Positions 61,493 to 64,000 of a DNA stretch of 64,000 nt are shown piece after piece. The position numbers and the translations under genes were made by a program. The stretch is from Ruminococcaceae bacterium KH2T8. GTDB taxonomy: Bacteria; Bacillota; Clostridia; Saccharofermentanales; Saccharofermentanaceae. Each line of letters opens with the position of its first letter. Position 1 is the first letter of the stretch. The notes under the pieces were generated by a model. It worked only from the letters and a program-made list of their open reading frames with translations, was not told the origin of the DNA and searched no databases. The stretch is taken from the NCBI GenBank assembly GCA_900111435.1, contig FOIY01000001.1, positions 620,001-684,000 of the forward strand, read 5' to 3'.

Positions 61493-62254
61493 TCATTGCA
61501 GTCCTATTCCATCTGTCATCTCTGTACATGTAGGGAGTCCAAATGTTTCACAAAGATCAAGATAGAACACATATGATTCGAGATCAGCTCGATTATAAGA
61601 ATACGAATAACTTATAACGCAATTACCTGATACATAGTTAGCATAAAACATTGTATTAGATGATGATTCTACCAACGAATAGCAATAGCCATCTGCATAT
61701 TCCGTTTCTTCCATAATGGCGGATTCATCTTCAGCTGCGTCAATCATCTTACTGAAATCAACTAAAGCCCAATGATCATCTTCAAACTCGTCAAAATACA
61801 CGCCATTAATCATTAATCTTCGAGTGATGTGATATTCGTACTCTTCCGGATAATAGTCCGAATAACCTGTCACATCATCCGGAGTTGTATTCAAATCTAA
61901 AAATGCCGAGTAATCATGAATATACATTATCTCTATTCCATCTCGGTTTAGAGTAAGAACTGTATTATCGCTTTCATTTTGAACCCAGTCATCAAAATCA
62001 ACACCCGATAATTCTTCACAGTAACTATAGATATCTTCAAAAGATACATTTAGATAAGTCTGGTCTATATCATATTCAATTGAATACTCTTCAAAAGTAG
62101 TAGCAGAAGTCTCTCTATTTCTTGTATAACTCGGAATAACAAAAGCAGTTTCAATACTACCGGTTTCTTCTGAAGTAGGAGCAGAATCGAATCGACCACA
62201 AGAAGATATAAGAATACAAGATAATAGAAGTCCAGAAGTAAAAATGCATTTCAT
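61493..62254 (-). CDS. Unknown lipoprotein, AT-rich
   Basis: 253 aa. Signal peptide with a lipobox LISSC (Cys about 19), then a Ser/Thr/Glu linker and an acidic, Tyr-rich globular region (repeated Y and D/E). No family recognised. Start ATG 62254 with GAGGTG 7 bases upstream; an in-frame TTG at 62269 overlaps the SD. Markedly more AT-rich and with more ATA/AGA-type codons than its neighbours, suggesting recent acquisition or weak selection. Confidence 0.75.
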   Translation of the reverse strand: MKCIFTSGLLLSCILISSCGRFDSAPTSEETGSIETAFVIPSYTRNRETSATTFEEYSIEYDIDQTYLNVSFEDIYSYCEELSGVDFDDWVQNESDNTVLTLNRDGIEIMYIHDYSAFLDLNTTPDDVTGYSDYYPEEYEYHITRRLMINGVYFDEFEDDHWALVDFSKMIDAAEDESAIMEETEYADGYCYSLVESSSNTMFYANYVSGNCVISYSYSYNRADLESYVFYLDLCETFGLPTCTEMTDGIGLQ

Positions 62255-62316
62255 CCTTAAGCACCTCAATAAATCACAATAACTCTTATTGGGAAAGGAG
62301 TCCTAACGGCTATCTA

Positions 62317-63657
62317 TCAGGCCTTCTTAACTGCCTTGGTACCTGCAGCCTTCTTCTTTGCAATAAATGCAAGTAGTGTCGTGAAGAATACATCTGCCGC
62401 AACAGTAACAGGCAAGAGGAAAGCACCCATATTCTGAAGGAAATCAGTTACGAGGAGCGGCCACCTGCCGGGGATGCGGGCAAAGGCTTCGGGCATCTCA
62501 TAGATATGGATACCGAATACAAGAAGGAAGATCACGAGATATACGATATCCATGACCTTGATCTTCTCACGCTTCTGCATTACGAAAGCTACGAGTGGGA
62601 TAACGAGGAAGATTCCGCAGTACATAAAGCTGAAGATCGGATAACCTACCATTACACCCGTAAGGAGTGCATATGTCTTCCACTTTTCCTTAGTGATCGC
62701 TGCAAGGATTATAGCTACTACCGTAAATACCGTAGCGAGCTTCTGAGCAAGAGCAAATACTCTTCCCGATACTACACCGTGTGTTCTCACGAGCGTATCA
62801 ACCGAAGATATGAAGTTCGAGATATTGACCTTGTTTCCGAGACCGTATGCAACGGGGTCAGAATAGCTCGGGCTCGCAAGGAGCGCATCAAGAAGGCTCT
62901 TCGCCTTACCGAATCCGCCCATGAATGCGAAAGGCAGGAAGAAGATAAGGATACCGTAGATAACTACTCTTACGGAATCGGCCCATCTCTTCTCCTTGAG
63001 GAGCAGGAGACCGAATACCGCGGGGTAGATCTTGATGCACGCGGAGATAGCAAGACAGATAAGACCGATCTCGCGTACGACCTTATTCTCGGAATCCTTC
63101 ATGAGGATATATGCTACAAGGAATGTGAGTGCGACGATGATTATGTTCGCTCTCTCAAACTGATAAAGGAAAGGAGACGAGAGCAGGATAAAGACTACAA
63201 AGAGCTTCTGCATAACATCCTCGAACTCGGCTCTTCCCTTGCTTACTTCAAGTCTCTCATCGGCTGAAGAAAGCTTAATGAACTTCGAGATGATATATGT
63301 GAATATAAATGTCGAAAGCGCGAAATAAACGGAGAATGCGATCATACCGGGCTGAGAGAATCTCATCGACTTGGGAGCGACGGAATAGATAGGCTCGGGT
63401 ATGAATCGTGCGATAAACCAGTAGAAGCAATAGCAGATCGGAGGATAGATCCTCGTCGTATCGAAATACGGATCCCTGCCGCCTGCGTGGAAGATGGGAT
63501 TAAAGAAATCCATCCACGTATCGTTTACATCAAAGAAATACATCTTGGATACGCCCTTATCAGGCATCTGATACATATTAAAAACCGAGATCGCCATCAG
63601 TATGAACATACCGATCATGAAAGCGTACATTAAGGGGTATCTGTTCTTTTTATCCAT
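62317..63657 (-). CDS. GT87-like (DUF2029) membrane glycosyltransferase
   Basis: 446 aa with about ten TM helices. DPYFDTTRIYPPICYCFYWF matches the periplasmic loop of DUF2029/GT87 polyprenyl-phosphate mannosyltransferases, and LLLKEKRW and similar basic loops fit the topology. It likely adds a sugar from a lipid carrier to a surface glycan. GGAGG lies 10 bases before ATG 63657. Its own promoter follows dnaE. Confidence 0.8.
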   Translation of the reverse strand: MDKKNRYPLMYAFMIGMFILMAISVFNMYQMPDKGVSKMYFFDVNDTWMDFFNPIFHAGGRDPYFDTTRIYPPICYCFYWFIARFIPEPIYSVAPKSMRFSQPGMIAFSVYFALSTFIFTYIISKFIKLSSADERLEVSKGRAEFEDVMQKLFVVFILLSSPFLYQFERANIIIVALTFLVAYILMKDSENKVVREIGLICLAISACIKIYPAVFGLLLLKEKRWADSVRVVIYGILIFFLPFAFMGGFGKAKSLLDALLASPSYSDPVAYGLGNKVNISNFISSVDTLVRTHGVVSGRVFALAQKLATVFTVVAIILAAITKEKWKTYALLTGVMVGYPIFSFMYCGIFLVIPLVAFVMQKREKIKVMDIVYLVIFLLVFGIHIYEMPEAFARIPGRWPLLVTDFLQNMGAFLLPVTVAADVFFTTLLAFIAKKKAAGTKAVKKA

Positions 63658-63688
63658 TATCGACCCATCCTCCAAACAACTAGAAAAA

Positions 63689-63717
63689 ATAATAATCTGT
63701 ATGGATTTTAATGTCAA
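63689..63717 (-). promoter_or_regulatory. Promoter of the GT87-like gene
   Basis: Consensus TTGACA (63717-63712), a 17-bp spacer and TATTAT (63694-63689) on the minus strand, between the dnaE stop and the glycosyltransferase start. Confidence 0.8.
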
Positions 63718-63736
63718 ATAGAGTGGCGTCGATGGA

Positions 63737-64000
63737 TCAGTTGGATGATACGTTACCGTCCCCGCAGAAATCATTCAAGACTGCGAGTACATCGGGATCG
63801 CTCGAGACATAGCATACGGGGTCTACCCTCACAACACTTCCGTCGGACGAGAACTCGATATCGACGGGAATATTGCCGTGAAAGTAGACAAGGAGATTAA
63901 GGAGCCTTTCGTACCCCGGGTCAGTAGCACTGCCGTTGAACCTGATCCTCACGGTACCGGGAAGTGCCGCTGGCTTTCCCTGGATATTGGGGATCTCGGG
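63737..64000 (-). CDS. dnaE: C-terminus of DNA polymerase III alpha subunit (partial)
   Basis: An open frame enters from the right edge and stops at 63737; 87 residues are visible. The pattern IPNIQGKPAALPGTVRIRF, then LLVYFHGNIPVDIEF and a final DFCGDGNVSSN matches the tail of bacterial DnaE1, where a small beta module precedes a short acidic end. The rest of the polymerase lies outside the window. An internal GTG at 63952 is not the start. Confidence 0.6.
   Translation of the reverse strand, partial: PEIPNIQGKPAALPGTVRIRFNGSATDPGYERLLNLLVYFHGNIPVDIEFSSDGSVVRVDPVCYVSSDPDVLAVLNDFCGDGNVSSN

Overview
The window reads as a chromosomal segment of a mid-GC, Gram-positive Clostridia-type bacterium, plausibly a gut or rumen relative of the Oscillospiraceae, Lachnospiraceae or Saccharofermentans. 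The reasons are strong Shine-Dalgarno (SD) sequences, sigma-A promoters, the Firmicutes gene blocks tmk-holB-ricT, trmN6-rsmI and metG-tatD, a pilin-like wall protein, VanRS-type signalling, and a small clostridial ferredoxin. I see no rRNA, prophage, transposase or CRISPR array. Most genes lie on the minus strand. The taxonomic call is inference; no 16S gene is present.

Layout. 1-2.5 kb: secG and rnr. 2.65-5.4 kb: a plus-strand wall-anchored SpaA/isopeptide surface protein behind two leader hairpins. 5.5-8.2 kb: a Ca2+ P-type ATPase. 8.25-8.72 kb: non-coding DNA with two different pairs of structured repeats, both with a 61-bp period. 8.75-9.1 kb: a tRNA Val-Asp-Phe operon. 9.1-16.6 kb: tatD, metG, an EAL phosphodiesterase, rsmI and trmN6. 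16.7-21.2 kb: accessory genes (sensor-like membrane protein, GNAT, a protein with a duplicated domain, a six-TM protein). 21.2-21.5 kb: a compact type I toxin-antitoxin locus (27-residue toxin plus convergent antisense RNA). 21.6-27.3 kb: ferredoxin, ricT, holB, tmk, an Asn-rich protein and the folate genes folK, folB, folP and folE. 27.3-31.6 kb: two AraC regulators around a catalytically degenerate sialate-O-acetylesterase homologue. 31.6-34.5 kb: a DeoR regulator, a 116-bp palindrome, tRNA-Gln, a family 4 uracil-DNA glycosylase, an Smr-like protein and a pseudouridine synthase. 34.5-40.6 kb: a STAS/J-like membrane protein, a circularly permuted GH3 enzyme and an HD-GYP protein. 40.8-47.9 kb: the pfkA-mutS2-ATPase-antiporter-DUF6472-flavodoxin-CDF operon. 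48-51.8 kb: an EAL + HD-GYP operon. 52-53.7 kb: an acyl-CoA ligase. 53.8-59.1 kb: an esterase, a VanRS-like two-component system and a double alpha/beta hydrolase. 59.3-63.7 kb: membrane and envelope genes. 63.7-64 kb: the probable 3' end of dnaE.

How it works together. Housekeeping blocks for translation, replication, folate and tRNA/rRNA modification are interleaved with envelope, signalling and small regulatory modules. Four cyclic-di-GMP proteins are present. All carry phosphodiesterase domains, and both GGDEF domains lack the GGDEF motif, so the segment appears to encode only c-di-GMP breakdown or sensing.

The most notable signals are: the type I toxin locus; four genes (trmN6, deoR-type, rluB/rsuA-type, vanR-type) whose -10 box sits exactly six bases before an ATG lacking an SD, suggesting leaderless mRNAs; structured intergenic repeats, one pair showing a compensatory base change; and several odd-architecture proteins (pseudo-esterase with a coiled-coil insert, Asn-rich protein in the tmk operon, STAS/J-like/TM protein, duplicated-domain protein, HD-GYP with a duplicated beta tail).
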